From: Lachnospiraceae bacterium
Lineage (GTDB): Bacteria > Bacillota > Clostridia > Lachnospirales > Lachnospiraceae
DNA: 64,000 bases
NCBI GenBank assembly: GCA_021199495.1
Contig: JAJQHY010000055.1
Span: forward strand, 62,001 to 126,000
Direction: 5' to 3'
The notes beneath the pieces were generated by a model that worked only from the letters and a program-made list of their open reading frames with translations, ran no database searches and was not told the DNA's origin. Made by a program: the position numbers and the translations under genes. Positions 18,609 to 27,239 of the stretch are shown in pieces (within the stretch, counting starts at the first letter, position 1; each line of letters begins with the position of its first letter).

Positions 18609-19589
18609 ATGATGTACCTGCTTTTTATCGTCGGACTCATTCTGCTGATCTACGGCGGCGACTGGTTCGTGGACGGTGCGACCGGCATTGCCCGGTGCTT
18701 TCATCTGCCGGAGCTTTTGATCGGTGCCACCGTGGTGTCCATCGGCACGACGCTTCCGGAGGTCATGGTCTCCACCACCTCCGCCATCCAGGGGCACAGC
18801 CAGATCGCCTACGGCAACGCCATCGGCTCCATCATCTGCAACACAGCCCTCATCGCCGCCATCAGCGCGGCTGTCAGACCGTCCGCGGTCAATAAAAAGA
18901 CGCTGCGCACACCTGTCATCTTTTTCTTCATCGCGGCCGCCTTTTATGTGGCGGTGGCCTACACCTCCGGCTATTTTTCCAGGCCGATCGGCATTATTTT
19001 ACTGATTATCTTTGTCCTGTATATGATCGCAAATGTGATGGGTATGAAAGAGGATCCTTCCGCCGCTGATCAGGCTGCGGTCAGCGAAAGCGACGAAGCG
19101 GACAGTGAGGACGGACCCGTCTGGAAAATGATCCTCCTTTTAGTCGTCGGCGCAGCGCTGATCGCCGTCGGTGCAGACCTGTTGGTGGACAACGGTACTC
19201 TGATCGCGCAGGCGCTCGGCGTTCCGGAATCCGTCATCGCCCTGACCTTTGTGGCCCTCGGCACCTCGCTGCCGGAGTTGGTCACCGCCATCACTTCCCT
19301 CATCAAGGGCCACAGCTCCCTCTCCTTAGGCAATGTGATCGGCGCGAATGTCTTCAACCTGGTCCTGGTCTGCGGCCTGTCCATCACCGTATCACCCTTC
19401 AGCATTCCGCAAAACTCAACGCTTTTCGGGATTAACGCTTCCCTCGTGGTGGATCTGCCGGTGATGCTTTTCGTCATGCTCCTTCTGACCGTCATACCGT
19501 TAGTCAAAGGCAGGACCAGCCGCGCGCAGGGCATCTCCCTGCTGATCATTTACGCGGCTTTCTGTGTGTACCAGTTTGTGCTGGGATAA
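18609..19589 (+). CDS. CaCA family cation antiporter (YrbG-like), riboswitch controlled
   Basis: Membrane exchanger of 326 aa with about ten helices and the two inverted alpha repeats of the Ca2+/cation antiporter superfamily: GATVVSIGTTLPEVMVS (about 39-55) and VALGTSLPELVTAITS (about 215-230), each followed by GN(A/V)IG(S/A) and N. An acidic cytoplasmic loop (about 140-170) separates the halves. The family exchanges Ca2+ or Na+ with H+ or Na+. Because its leader is a yybP-ykoY riboswitch, Mn2+ export is a reasonable inference. The ribosome-binding site is AAGGAAGGA. ATG 18612 is an equally possible start. A strong terminator follows. Confidence 0.92.
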   Translation: MMYLLFIVGLILLIYGGDWFVDGATGIARCFHLPELLIGATVVSIGTTLPEVMVSTTSAIQGHSQIAYGNAIGSIICNTALIAAISAAVRPSAVNKKTLRTPVIFFFIAAAFYVAVAYTSGYFSRPIGIILLIIFVLYMIANVMGMKEDPSAADQAAVSESDEADSEDGPVWKMILLLVVGAALIAVGADLLVDNGTLIAQALGVPESVIALTFVALGTSLPELVTAITSLIKGHSSLSLGNVIGANVFNLVLVCGLSITVSPFSIPQNSTLFGINASLVVDLPVMLFVMLLLTVIPLVKGRTSRAQGISLLIIYAAFCVYQFVLG

Positions 19590-19605
19590 ACTCCTTTTGA
19601 AAAAC

Positions 19606-19652
19606 AATGAGGCAATTATCGCAAGTACAGGATAATTGCCTCATTATTTTTA
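19606..19652 (+). terminator. Intrinsic terminator after the antiporter gene
   Basis: ATGAGGCAATTATC pairs perfectly with GATAATTGCCTCAT around a 10-nt loop, followed by TATTTTT. Confidence 0.92.
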
Positions 19653-19698
19653 ATTATGCCGTTTTTCTGCAGCCACCGGGTGCTTCACCCTTCTTGCG

Positions 19699-21183
19699 TT
19701 ATTCCGCACTTTGCAGCACAACTGTTTCCTTGACATACCAGTTTGCAACGGCTGTGTTTTTCCAGTTTGCAGCATCCTCCGTAACATCATCAAAGTACAG
19801 AAGATAGGGCTTGACAGAATAGTCCTGCAGCACCACGTTTTTTTCCTCTGACAAAAGAATTTCCAGCCGCTGCTGATACTCTTCATCATATTGCGCAGCC
19901 TCCCCTGATCTCAATGATACCCAGGCCGCGTAGGAAGAAAATTCCTTTAATGGCTGATCAGAAATTTTCAGATCCACAAGGAACAGACATAATACTGCCG
20001 CGCAATAAGCCAAAATAATCGGGGCAGCTGTCCTTTTTCCGTTCTCTTCTCTCTTCGCAGGCAGTTTTTTCTGTACAAATCCGATCCAGTAAAAAACATT
20101 CACCAAAAGCAGGAAAAGAAACCACATCTTGGCAATATTCATCAGCCGGTCCGGCCCGGTATAAGTCATGGAATACAGAGCGGGCGTATAAACACAGGAA
20201 GCAAGCCCGACAGAATATAGTGTCACCAACCATGGCATGCGGAACCGGAAGCTGCTTTCAGCCGCCAGGCGGATCAATACCGGCAGCAGGAAAAGAATCA
20301 CCAGCAGCACCAGCGGTGTCAGATAAACTTTTCCATAAGCATACGCAGTCCGGAAAGACGCAAGGATTGCTTCAACCGCCCCCATTTTCACAAAACTTGT
20401 CTGACGAACGGCATTTCCGGGCGCTATGATACTGATGACAAAGGAAACAGCCTCCGCGGCCAGAGCCGGAAGCTGCCAGAAGGGCTTTTGTCCCGCGATT
20501 ATCACAAGGCCGCAGATCGTAACCAGGCAGATCAGCGTCAGCAGCGCTGTCGAGTAATTGGCGCCGCCGCAGAGAACCGCGCAGAGAACGGACGCCGCCG
20601 TAAGAAAAATGCGTCGGCCTTTTCTAGCACAAACAGACAGATGTAATTCCAGCCCGATTAAAATCAGCATACAGCCATGCATAAAGTGATAATGTACGGA
20701 ACCGTTAAACCAGAAAAATGCATTGACCGGAGAATACACCGTTTCCATCAGCATAAAGCTAAGCATTGGCGCGACAATTCCCCAGTAAATCTTTCTTCCG
20801 TGCAACAGTCTGACAATCAGCACATAAGTCAGATAATAATTGGAAAAAACCAGAATTCCAAGCTGAAGAAGCGGCGTCCAGAAATAATCTGTCTCACTCC
20901 ATACGGCCGGAGAGACAGCCATCAGAAATATGGAAGAAAAGGTTCCCTGCCAGGTTTCGTAGCTGCTTTTCACCTGCATCAGTGCCGCCTGCAGAGCCTG
21001 CGGCACCGAGTAAAAGTTAATCCACGACATATGGGCATAAAAACCATATGTGAAATCATCCGCACACGGGTGCGCATACTGTCCAATTAAGAGCAGGGGA
21101 ATCAATCCTGCAAGCAATAAGACAGTGGCGACAGCACACAACAGCCGCCACACAGTCTTCTGATCCGGTTTTTTCAGCTTCAT
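19699..21183 (-). CDS. Polytopic membrane protein (DUF6056-like)
   Basis: Hydrophobic protein of 494 aa with about ten to twelve predicted membrane segments. After the first helix comes an exterior motif, YAHPCADDFTYGFY, like the conserved acidic loop of DUF6056 and of GT-C type glycosyltransferases. A catalytic role of the DD pair is inference. The family name is from memory and unconfirmed. The start overlaps the purD stop by 4 bp (ATGA), so it is translationally coupled to purD although no purine role is evident. It could take part in surface glycan or lipid modification. Confidence 0.75.
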   Translation of the reverse strand: MKLKKPDQKTVWRLLCAVATVLLLAGLIPLLLIGQYAHPCADDFTYGFYAHMSWINFYSVPQALQAALMQVKSSYETWQGTFSSIFLMAVSPAVWSETDYFWTPLLQLGILVFSNYYLTYVLIVRLLHGRKIYWGIVAPMLSFMLMETVYSPVNAFFWFNGSVHYHFMHGCMLILIGLELHLSVCARKGRRIFLTAASVLCAVLCGGANYSTALLTLICLVTICGLVIIAGQKPFWQLPALAAEAVSFVISIIAPGNAVRQTSFVKMGAVEAILASFRTAYAYGKVYLTPLVLLVILFLLPVLIRLAAESSFRFRMPWLVTLYSVGLASCVYTPALYSMTYTGPDRLMNIAKMWFLFLLLVNVFYWIGFVQKKLPAKREENGKRTAAPIILAYCAAVLCLFLVDLKISDQPLKEFSSYAAWVSLRSGEAAQYDEEYQQRLEILLSEEKNVVLQDYSVKPYLLYFDDVTEDAANWKNTAVANWYVKETVVLQSAE

Positions 21184-22445
21184 AAGATTGCCGCTCCGAT
21201 ATCGTGCCGCATATATTTTCCTTCAAAATCAATCCACTCGGTCGCCTTGTAGGCTTTCGCGCGGGCCTCCTTTAAATCGGCGCCGGTCGCGGTAATACCG
21301 ACGACTCTGCCGCCGTTGGTAACGATGCCTTCGTCCGTTGCTTTTGTACCTGCGTGGAAACAGAAATAATCGTCCCTGCCGTCAAAGGCCTCGAAGCCGG
21401 TCATCCGCTTTCCTTTCTCATAATGCACCGGGTAACCATCGCTTGCCAGCACCACGCAGACCGCTGCATTGTCGGTAAATCTTAAGTCGATCTGATCAAG
21501 CGTGCCGTCAATGCAGGCCTCCATCACCTCGATGATGTCGTTCTCCATGCGGGGCAGGACCACCTGCGCCTCCGGGTCGCCGAAACGCGCGTTATACTCT
21601 AAGACCTTCGGGCCGTCCGCCGTCAGCATCAAGCCGAAGAAAATCACGCCCTTGAAGGGTCTGCCTTCCGCCGCCATCGCCGCCACGGTAGGTTTGTAAA
21701 TCGTCTCCTGACAGACCGCGTCGATCTCCTTTGTATAGAAAGGACTTGGGGAGAATGTGCCCATGCCGCCGGTATTCAAACCGGTATCGCCGTCGCCGGC
21801 ACGCTTGTGGTCCTGGGCACTGGTCATGGTCTTAATGGTTTTACCGTCCACAAATGACAGGACGCTGACCTCGCGGCCGGTCATGAACTCCTCCACGACC
21901 ATGTGATTGCCGGCATTGCCAAACTGTTTGTCCAGCATGATGGTCTTCACGCCGGCCTTTGCTTCCTCTAAGGTGTTGCAGATCAGTACACCCTTGCCCA
22001 GAGCCAGGCCGTCTGCCTTTAAAACGATAGGCATTCTGGCAGTCTCCAGATAGGCAAGTGCGGCATCCGCGTCATCAAACGTCTCATAATCCGCTGTCGG
22101 AATATGATATTTCTTCATTAAATCCTTGGAAAAAGCCTTGCTGCCCTCTAAAATGGCGGCATTTGCCTTCGGCCCGAACGCGCGGATACCGTTCGCCTCA
22201 AATACATCTACCAGGCCGCCCACCAGCGGATCATCCATGCCAACGATGGCCAGGTCTATCGCCTTCTCCTTCGCGAAGGCCGCCAGCGCATCAAATTCCA
22301 TGGCGCCGATCGGTACGCACTCCGCGATCTGCGCGATACCGGCATTGCCTGGCGCGCAGTAAATCTTCGTCACCTTTTTGCTCTTTGCCACACTCATGGC
22401 GATCGCATGCTCTCTGCCGCCGCCGCCTACAATCAATACTTTCAT
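21180..22445 (-). CDS. purD: Phosphoribosylamine-glycine ligase (GAR synthetase)
   Basis: Second step of de novo purine synthesis: joins glycine to phosphoribosylamine using ATP. ATP-grasp enzyme of 421 aa. The N-terminal motif is MKVLIVGGGGREHAIA, with NAGI and the substrate loop FGPKANAAILEGSKAFSK. The grasp region has VLKADGLALGKGV, GREVSVLSFVDG, DTGLNTGGMG and EYNARFGDPE. The ATG at 22445, with GGAG six nt upstream, is preferred to a TTG four codons earlier. It is 18 bp from purN and overlaps the next gene. Confidence 0.97.
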   Translation of the reverse strand: MKVLIVGGGGREHAIAMSVAKSKKVTKIYCAPGNAGIAQIAECVPIGAMEFDALAAFAKEKAIDLAIVGMDDPLVGGLVDVFEANGIRAFGPKANAAILEGSKAFSKDLMKKYHIPTADYETFDDADAALAYLETARMPIVLKADGLALGKGVLICNTLEEAKAGVKTIMLDKQFGNAGNHMVVEEFMTGREVSVLSFVDGKTIKTMTSAQDHKRAGDGDTGLNTGGMGTFSPSPFYTKEIDAVCQETIYKPTVAAMAAEGRPFKGVIFFGLMLTADGPKVLEYNARFGDPEAQVVLPRMENDIIEVMEACIDGTLDQIDLRFTDNAAVCVVLASDGYPVHYEKGKRMTGFEAFDGRDDYFCFHAGTKATDEGIVTNGGRVVGITATGADLKEARAKAYKATEWIDFEGKYMRHDIGAAIL

Positions 22446-22463
22446 ACCATTCTCCAATCTCTG

Positions 22464-23078
22464 TCATGCCTTCTTTTCCGGCAGCTGAATTCTTCCGTTC
22501 GCGATATCATCAATGGCCCGCGGCAGCAAAACCCACTCTGCCTCCTCCATCACGCGTCTCTGTAATACCTCCGGCGTATCGCCCTCCTGCACATACACTG
22601 CCTTCTGGGAAATAATCCTGCCGGTGTCCATACCCTTATCCACAAAATGCACAGTGGCACCGGTCACTTTCACGCCATATTCCAGTGCCTTCTCATGGAC
22701 ATGCAGGCCGTAATACCCCACGCCGCAGAAGGAAGGAATCAGGGCCGGGTGAATATTGATAATGCGTCCCTCAAAAGCATCCACCATTGCCGGCGGAATG
22801 GCCACCAGAAAACCCGCCAGAACGATCAGGTCCGGGTTTAACTCCTTCATTTTCTCTGTAAATGCCGCATTGAAGGCCTCACGGTCCGGGTAACGCTTCG
22901 GAGACATGCACAGGGCCGGGATATTGTGATTGCGCGCCCGTTCCAAGGCATACGCTTTTGCGTTATTGCTGATCACCGCCATAATCTCTGTGTTCGTGAT
23001 CCGTCCGCTGTCGATCGCGTCCAGTATCGCCTGTAAATTGGTGCCGCCGCCGGACACGCATACTACGGTTTTAAACAT
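22464..23078 (-). CDS. purN: Phosphoribosylglycinamide formyltransferase
   Basis: Formyl transfer from 10-formyl-tetrahydrofolate to GAR, third step of purine synthesis. Protein of 204 aa. Motifs are VCVSGGGTNLQAILDAI (phosphate loop), VISNNAKAYALERA, LAGFLVAIPPAMVDAF, the catalytic region IINIHPALIPSFCGVG and TGATVHFVDKGMDTG. ATG at 23078 follows AGGAG by 7 nt; the in-frame extension to 23111 lacks a site. Second to last of the pur genes; the gap to purM is 142 bp without a recognisable gene. Confidence 0.96.
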   Translation of the reverse strand: MFKTVVCVSGGGTNLQAILDAIDSGRITNTEIMAVISNNAKAYALERARNHNIPALCMSPKRYPDREAFNAAFTEKMKELNPDLIVLAGFLVAIPPAMVDAFEGRIINIHPALIPSFCGVGYYGLHVHEKALEYGVKVTGATVHFVDKGMDTGRIISQKAVYVQEGDTPEVLQRRVMEEAEWVLLPRAIDDIANGRIQLPEKKA

Positions 23079-23220
23079 ACAAGTACTCCTTTTGCCGGGC
23101 GTTGAGCCCACCTGTCAAGTTCGTTTCCGTTTACTCAAACCAACTCTCAGCACAGGACCGTTTTTCTTCTTCTGCTCTGTTTATTATTTCAAGGATGCTT
23201 TTCTCACCACTGCCCGGGCT

Positions 23221-24246
23221 TCAGCACAGAGTCACACCCTTCTCGCCAGCCTCGCAGCGGCCCACGATATAAGCCTGTTCGCCGGCCGCCTGCAGCGCCT
23301 TCACCGTCGCGTCCGCATCCGCAGGATCCACGGCCAACACCATGCCAAGGCCCATATTGTAAGTATTATACATCATCTGCTCCGCGATATCGCCCTTCTG
23401 CTGCAGAAGAGTGAAAATCGGCAGAACCGGATAGCTGTCCTTCTCCACCACGGCACGTACACCGTCCGGCAGCATACGCGGTATATTCTCATAGAAGCCG
23501 CCGCCGGTAATATGACTGCAGCCTTTGATGGTAATACCGGCTTCCTTCACCTGTTTTAAGGCCTTCACGTAAATGCGGGTCGGTGTCAGCAGCGCCTCTC
23601 CCAGGGTAGTGCCCAATTCCTCATAATAGGTACTCAGGCTCTCCGCTGTCATCTCAAAGACTTTTCTCACCAGGGAAAAGCCGTTGGAATGTACCCCGGA
23701 GGAAGCGATTCCCACCAGAACATCCCCCGGTTTGATATTCTCCCCGGTAATCATCTCAGACCGCTCAGCCACGCCCACGGTGAAACCGGCCAGGTCATAC
23801 TCATCCACAGGCATCAGGTCCGGATGCTCCGCTGTCTCACCGCCGATTAACGCGGCCCCTGCCTGTAAACAGCCCTCGGCCACACCCTTCACAATCTCCG
23901 CAATCTTCTCCGGAATATTTTTACCGCAGGCGATATAATCCAGGAAAAATAACGGCTCGCCGCCCGCGCAGGCCACATCATTGACGCACATCGCCACACA
24001 GTCGATCCCCACTGTGTCATGCTTATCCAGAATAAAAGCCAGCTTGATCTTGGTGCCCACGCCGTCCGTCCCGGACAAAAGCACCGGCTCCCTCATCTGG
24101 CTGATCTTCTCCAGAGAAAAAGCGCCGGAAAAACCGCCAATTCCGCCTAACACCTCCGGCCGCATGGTTTTTTTCACATGCTCCTTCATCAGCTCCACCG
24201 AACGATAACCAGCCTCGATGTCCACTCCCGCCTTCTTGTAGTCCAT
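23221..24246 (-). CDS. purM: Phosphoribosylformylglycinamidine cyclo-ligase (AIR synthetase)
   Basis: Closes the imidazole ring of AIR from FGAM using ATP. Protein of 341 aa of the PurM/SelD fold. Seen are [15 protein letters not shown] at the start, [78 protein letters not shown] and [17 protein letters not shown] at 24246 has AAGGAG upstream; longer in-frame starts (24309) enter the repeat region. An unusual hairpin/repeat element separates it from purE. Confidence 0.96.
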   Translation of the reverse strand: MDYKKAGVDIEAGYRSVELMKEHVKKTMRPEVLGGIGGFSGAFSLEKISQMREPVLLSGTDGVGTKIKLAFILDKHDTVGIDCVAMCVNDVACAGGEPLFFLDYIACGKNIPEKIAEIVKGVAEGCLQAGAALIGGETAEHPDLMPVDEYDLAGFTVGVAERSEMITGENIKPGDVLVGIASSGVHSNGFSLVRKVFEMTAESLSTYYEELGTTLGEALLTPTRIYVKALKQVKEAGITIKGCSHITGGGFYENIPRMLPDGVRAVVEKDSYPVLPIFTLLQQKGDIAEQMMYNTYNMGLGMVLAVDPADADATVKALQAAGEQAYIVGRCEAGEKGVTLC

Positions 24247-24282
24247 TCTCACATTCTCCTTATATGTATTACGCATTATTAT

Positions 24283-24463
24283 TTCCGTTTCAAGGGTCAT
24301 CCGCGCCATATTTTATCCGCGCATGTAATGCATATTATAATTCCCGTTTCGAGGGTCAGCCGCCATATTTTATCCGCGCGAGTGCCTGTGTGCGACCTGC
24401 CAGCCTAAAACTCGAAAGTAATGTGACGCACAGTGAAGCGAGCCGGATAAAATATGGCGGCTG
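24283..24463. repeat. Direct repeats and 19-bp inverted repeat between purE and purM
   Basis: Two 40-bp direct repeats (24283-24322 and 24341-24380) share GTTTC(A/G)AGGGTCA and CCATATTTTATCCGCGC. The second repeat's arm (24357-24375) is a perfect 19-bp inverted match to 24445-24463, enclosing an inner stem built from CGCGAGTGCCTGTGTGCG and CGCACAGTGAAGCG. The whole 231-bp purE-purM gap is thus a large hairpin with an extra half-copy, resembling an intergenic mobile palindrome. Confidence 0.65.
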
Positions 24464-24477
24464 GTCCGACCACGGAA

Positions 24478-24978
24478 TCAATAATTCCGGTATCCGACCT
24501 CCTGCAGCCTTGCGTCTTTTTTCTCCACCGACTCCTTCAGCGACTCCGAATACTCCTTCAGCCGCTGCAAAAGTGCCTCATCCGACGTTGCCAGAATCTT
24601 CGCCGCTAAAAGTCCCGCGTTCGCGCCGCCGTTAATTGCCACCGTTGCCACCGGAATACCAGTCGGCATCTGCACGATGGAATACAGAGAATCCCTGCCG
24701 CCCAGGCTTGTGGTATGCATCGGAATACCGATCACCGGCATGGGAAAAATCGCCGCGCACATGCCCGGCAGATGCGCTGCCATACCCGCGCCAGCGATAA
24801 TGACTTTAAATCCCTTTGCCTCCGCGCCCTTCGCGTAAGCAAAAAACGCATCCGGCTCCCTGTGCGCGGAAATAATATTCATCTCATAAGAAATTCCCAG
24901 CTGATCCAGAATATCCGCCGCCTTTGCCATCACGGGCATATCCGAATCACTGCCCATCACAATTCCAACCTGTACCAT
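24478..24978 (-). CDS. purE: N5-carboxyaminoimidazole ribonucleotide mutase
   Basis: Class I PurE of 166 aa, rearranging N5-CAIR to CAIR. It shows the N-terminal phosphate site [14 protein letters not shown], the catalytic His in [28 protein letters not shown] and the loop [18 protein letters not shown] 24978 follows AGGAGG by 8 nt; an in-frame upstream stretch to 25101 does not look like PurE. No separate PurK lies next to it. First of the pur genes E-M-N-D on this strand. Confidence 0.96.
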   Translation of the reverse strand: MVQVGIVMGSDSDMPVMAKAADILDQLGISYEMNIISAHREPDAFFAYAKGAEAKGFKVIIAGAGMAAHLPGMCAAIFPMPVIGIPMHTTSLGGRDSLYSIVQMPTGIPVATVAINGGANAGLLAAKILATSDEALLQRLKEYSESLKESVEKKDARLQEVGYRNY

Positions 24979-25069
24979 TGTCCCATCCTCCTGATGTAAA
25001 AATTTCAGATAGTCCCGCCTCAGCCACGATGTTTTGTGCCTGTCCGAATCCCTCTTCCGGAACCACGGG

Positions 25070-25384
25070 TTAAGCCAGTCCCGCGTTAAAAATCCAGGCA
25101 AGTACCGCCAGCACCGCCAGATTTAAAATCAGGCCGATCCATCCCAGGCGGTGAAACTGCTCCTCATCGGAAATGCACATCAGGGACATCACCACTCCCG
25201 CCAGTGACATCAACATCATCAGAAAAGCCGCAAAGCCCATCGATAACGTAGCGTCTCCGCGCATGGAAAAAGAGCGATAAATCAGCAGAGACATCCCCAC
25301 CGCACAGATCACGCCAAAGGCAAAGCCCAGGATACTGGTGGATTTATAGACTTTTACCGCGTACTTGTATTTTCGTTTTTTCAT
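25070..25384 (-). CDS. Small three-helix membrane protein, 104 aa
   Basis: Basic N-terminus ([16 protein letters not shown]) followed by three hydrophobic segments (about 18-35, 47-68 and 80-100). It resembles a small membrane family common in Lachnospiraceae (possibly DUF6142, from memory and unchecked). No catalytic motif is visible. It begins 6 nt after the stop of a 50-aa gene and has little ribosome-binding site of its own, so it is probably coupled to that gene. The next gene downstream is purE, 91 bp away. Confidence 0.7.
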   Translation of the reverse strand: MKKRKYKYAVKVYKSTSILGFAFGVICAVGMSLLIYRSFSMRGDATLSMGFAAFLMMLMSLAGVVMSLMCISDEEQFHRLGWIGLILNLAVLAVLAWIFNAGLA

Positions 25385-25390
25385 ATACCG

Positions 25391-25543
25391 TCAGAAGATC
25401 AACGTCTTCCTTTCATTGAGCAGCTTCCCACCGCCGATAACCATCAGTACACCTCCGGCTATGCCCACCACGATCGTGACAACACCGACGATAATACTCA
25501 AATTTCCCACGAATGTCATGATTTTATGAATTTTTTCCTGCAT
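25391..25543 (-). CDS. Small single-span membrane protein, 50 aa
   Basis: Short gene with ATG at 25543, GGGAG 7 nt upstream and TGA at 25391. The product has a short amphipathic start (MQEKIHKIMTFVGN), one long hydrophobic Gly/Val segment (about 15-38, with GVVTIVVGIAGGVLMVIGGG) and a short charged end (KLLNERKTLIF). The next gene, also a membrane protein, starts 6 nt after the stop, so the two form a unit and may interact. No family is recognised. Confidence 0.65.
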   Translation of the reverse strand: MQEKIHKIMTFVGNLSIIVGVVTIVVGIAGGVLMVIGGGKLLNERKTLIF

Positions 25544-25675
25544 TTTATTTCTCCCAATACTATATTTTCAAGATATCCTTCATTTTTGATTATTTCCGGC
25601 TTCATTTCCGGCTTCATTTCCGGCAAAGCAACGCAAATCCCGCGCCTCCGATATCCACGTCCCTGCCGCTCCCAC

Positions 25676-26362
25676 TTACACAGAAGCTGAAGCCCCATAC
25701 TGTGCATAATACGCATCAATCGCGGCCTTCAGCGTATCATCAATCACAATCTCCCCATGGCATGGCCTGTTGTACAGATACTCCGTCACCTCCGCCATGG
25801 TCACGATCGCACTCGCCTCAATGTCGTATTTTTCCTTTATCTCCTGCAGAGCGCTGACCTTCCCGCCGCTGCCCTTCTCCATGCGGTTTAAGGACACCAT
25901 CAGGCCCCTGATTTCCACATCAGCCTGTGCTTTCAAAATCGGATAGGTCTCCTCGATGGACTTGCCGGAGGTGGTTACATCCTCGATGATCACCACTCTG
26001 TCGCCGTCCTGTAAGCTGCTCCCCAAAAGGATTCCCACATCCCCGTGGTCCTTGACCTCCTTGCGGTTGGAGCAATAGCGGATATCCTTCCCATACAGCT
26101 TCGCGTAAGCAATGACCGTCGCCACCGACAGCGGTATACCCTTATAGGCGGGTCCGAACAGCACATCGAAATCATCCCCGAAATGCTCATGGATCGCTTT
26201 TGCGTAATACTCGCCCAGCTTCATCAGCTGCGTGCCCGTCACATATGCCCCCGCGTTCATAAAAAAGGGACTCTTTCTGCCGCTCTTCAACGTAAACTCG
26301 CCGAATTTGAGCACATGAGAATCCACCATAAATTCAATAAATTCCTGCTTATACTGTTCCAT
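25676..26362 (-). CDS. pyrE: Orotate phosphoribosyltransferase
   Basis: Makes orotidine monophosphate from orotate and PRPP. Protein of 228 aa. The PRPP-binding motif is VVIIEDVTTSGKSIEE; other family features are FTLKSGRKSPFFMNAG, GPAYKGIPLSVATVIAYAK and YCSNRKEVKDHG. It works with PyrF, encoded 6 kb away on the same strand. A promoter with -35 TTGAAA precedes it. Downstream, 25544-25675 has triplicated TTCCGGCTTCA units and no gene I can support. Confidence 0.96.
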   Translation of the reverse strand: MEQYKQEFIEFMVDSHVLKFGEFTLKSGRKSPFFMNAGAYVTGTQLMKLGEYYAKAIHEHFGDDFDVLFGPAYKGIPLSVATVIAYAKLYGKDIRYCSNRKEVKDHGDVGILLGSSLQDGDRVVIIEDVTTSGKSIEETYPILKAQADVEIRGLMVSLNRMEKGSGGKVSALQEIKEKYDIEASAIVTMAEVTEYLYNRPCHGEIVIDDTLKAAIDAYYAQYGASASV

Positions 26363-26419
26363 CCCGTTCCTCCTGCTTTTTAAGCGGCCAAGCGGCCTGA
26401 AAGTACTTCTGACTTTTCG

Positions 26420-26448
26420 ATCTTATCATAATTATACTGTATTTTCAA
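26420..26448 (-). promoter_or_regulatory. Probable pyrE promoter
   Basis: Minus strand: -35 TTGAAA (26443-26448), 17-nt spacer, -10 TAAGAT (26420-26425). A closer TATAAT also occurs within the spacer, so the exact -10 is uncertain. Confidence 0.4.
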
Positions 26449-26605
26449 TCCATAAAACTGCCGATAACCTTCGAATTATTCTGCCCGTGCAATCGAATTC
26501 CCAGGGACAAACTACCTGCATTTTACGGCAACGCGGATAAAAGTGCCAGTCCAGCACGCCATTGTCAAAAGCTTCCCCCGCTCATCGACACATGCAGCAG
26601 CATCC

Positions 26606-27148
26606 TTACAGACAATACGTCATCTGCACTTCACCCTCAAGATTTTTCCAGATAAATATCTCATCCTCCAGCGTCATATACCCGCGCCAGCTCTCCTCCT
26701 TCGGGATGGACACCGAACCCGGATTCATATATATGTAAGACTCGTGCTCTTCACATTTCGGGACATGCGTATGACCGGCCAGCAGAATGTCACCCTCACA
26801 TAACGGCAGCAGATTCTGCTCATGAAAATGATGCCCGTGCGTAACGAAAATCAGGCGATTCCCGACAGGGAGCAGGGCGTACTCAGCCATAATGGGAAAG
26901 TCCAGCACCATCTGGTCCACCTCAGTGTCACAGTTGCCACGCACACAAAGGATACGGTCTTTCATCGAATTGAGCAGTGAAATCACCTTCTTCGGGTCAT
27001 ACCCCTCCGGCAGGTCATTGCGCGGCCCGTGATAGAGCAGGTCACCCAGAAGAAGCAGGCGGTCTGCCTGCTCCCTCTTATACGCCTCTGATAGCCTGTC
27101 ACAATATACGGCGGAGCCGTGAATATCCGATGCAATCAGCCATTTCAT
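26606..27148 (-). CDS. yfcE: YfcE-type metallophosphodiesterase
   Basis: Calcineurin-like phosphodiesterase of 180 aa (E. coli YfcE 184). Metal-binding motifs are in family order: ASDIHG near the start, LLLGDLLYHGPRND, VRGNCDTEVD, VTHGHHF and LAGHTHVP. The start at 27148 follows GGGGAAAG; an upstream in-frame ATG at 27205 adds an unrelated stretch. The family hydrolyses small phosphodiesters in vitro with unclear natural substrate. It lies between pyk and pyrE on the same strand with its own spacing, so no operon is evident. Confidence 0.9.
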   Translation of the reverse strand: MKWLIASDIHGSAVYCDRLSEAYKREQADRLLLLGDLLYHGPRNDLPEGYDPKKVISLLNSMKDRILCVRGNCDTEVDQMVLDFPIMAEYALLPVGNRLIFVTHGHHFHEQNLLPLCEGDILLAGHTHVPKCEEHESYIYMNPGSVSIPKEESWRGYMTLEDEIFIWKNLEGEVQMTYCL

Positions 27149-27239
27149 AAAAGCTTTCCCCTTCCCCTGCAGATATGCCGCAAATCCCGTAAGACCCCAC
27201 ATCACACGATCTGCAGCGCTTTACCAGAGCCCAATCGTT

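Noticed and set aside
24283..24380. CRISPR-like pair of direct repeats
   Set aside because: Only two copies, 18-bp spacing and a third inverted copy; better explained as a palindromic repeat element.
25516..25719. 67-codon frame before pyrE stop
   Set aside because: It overlaps pyrE in another frame and includes a triplicated TTCCGGCTTCA repeat; no protein features.
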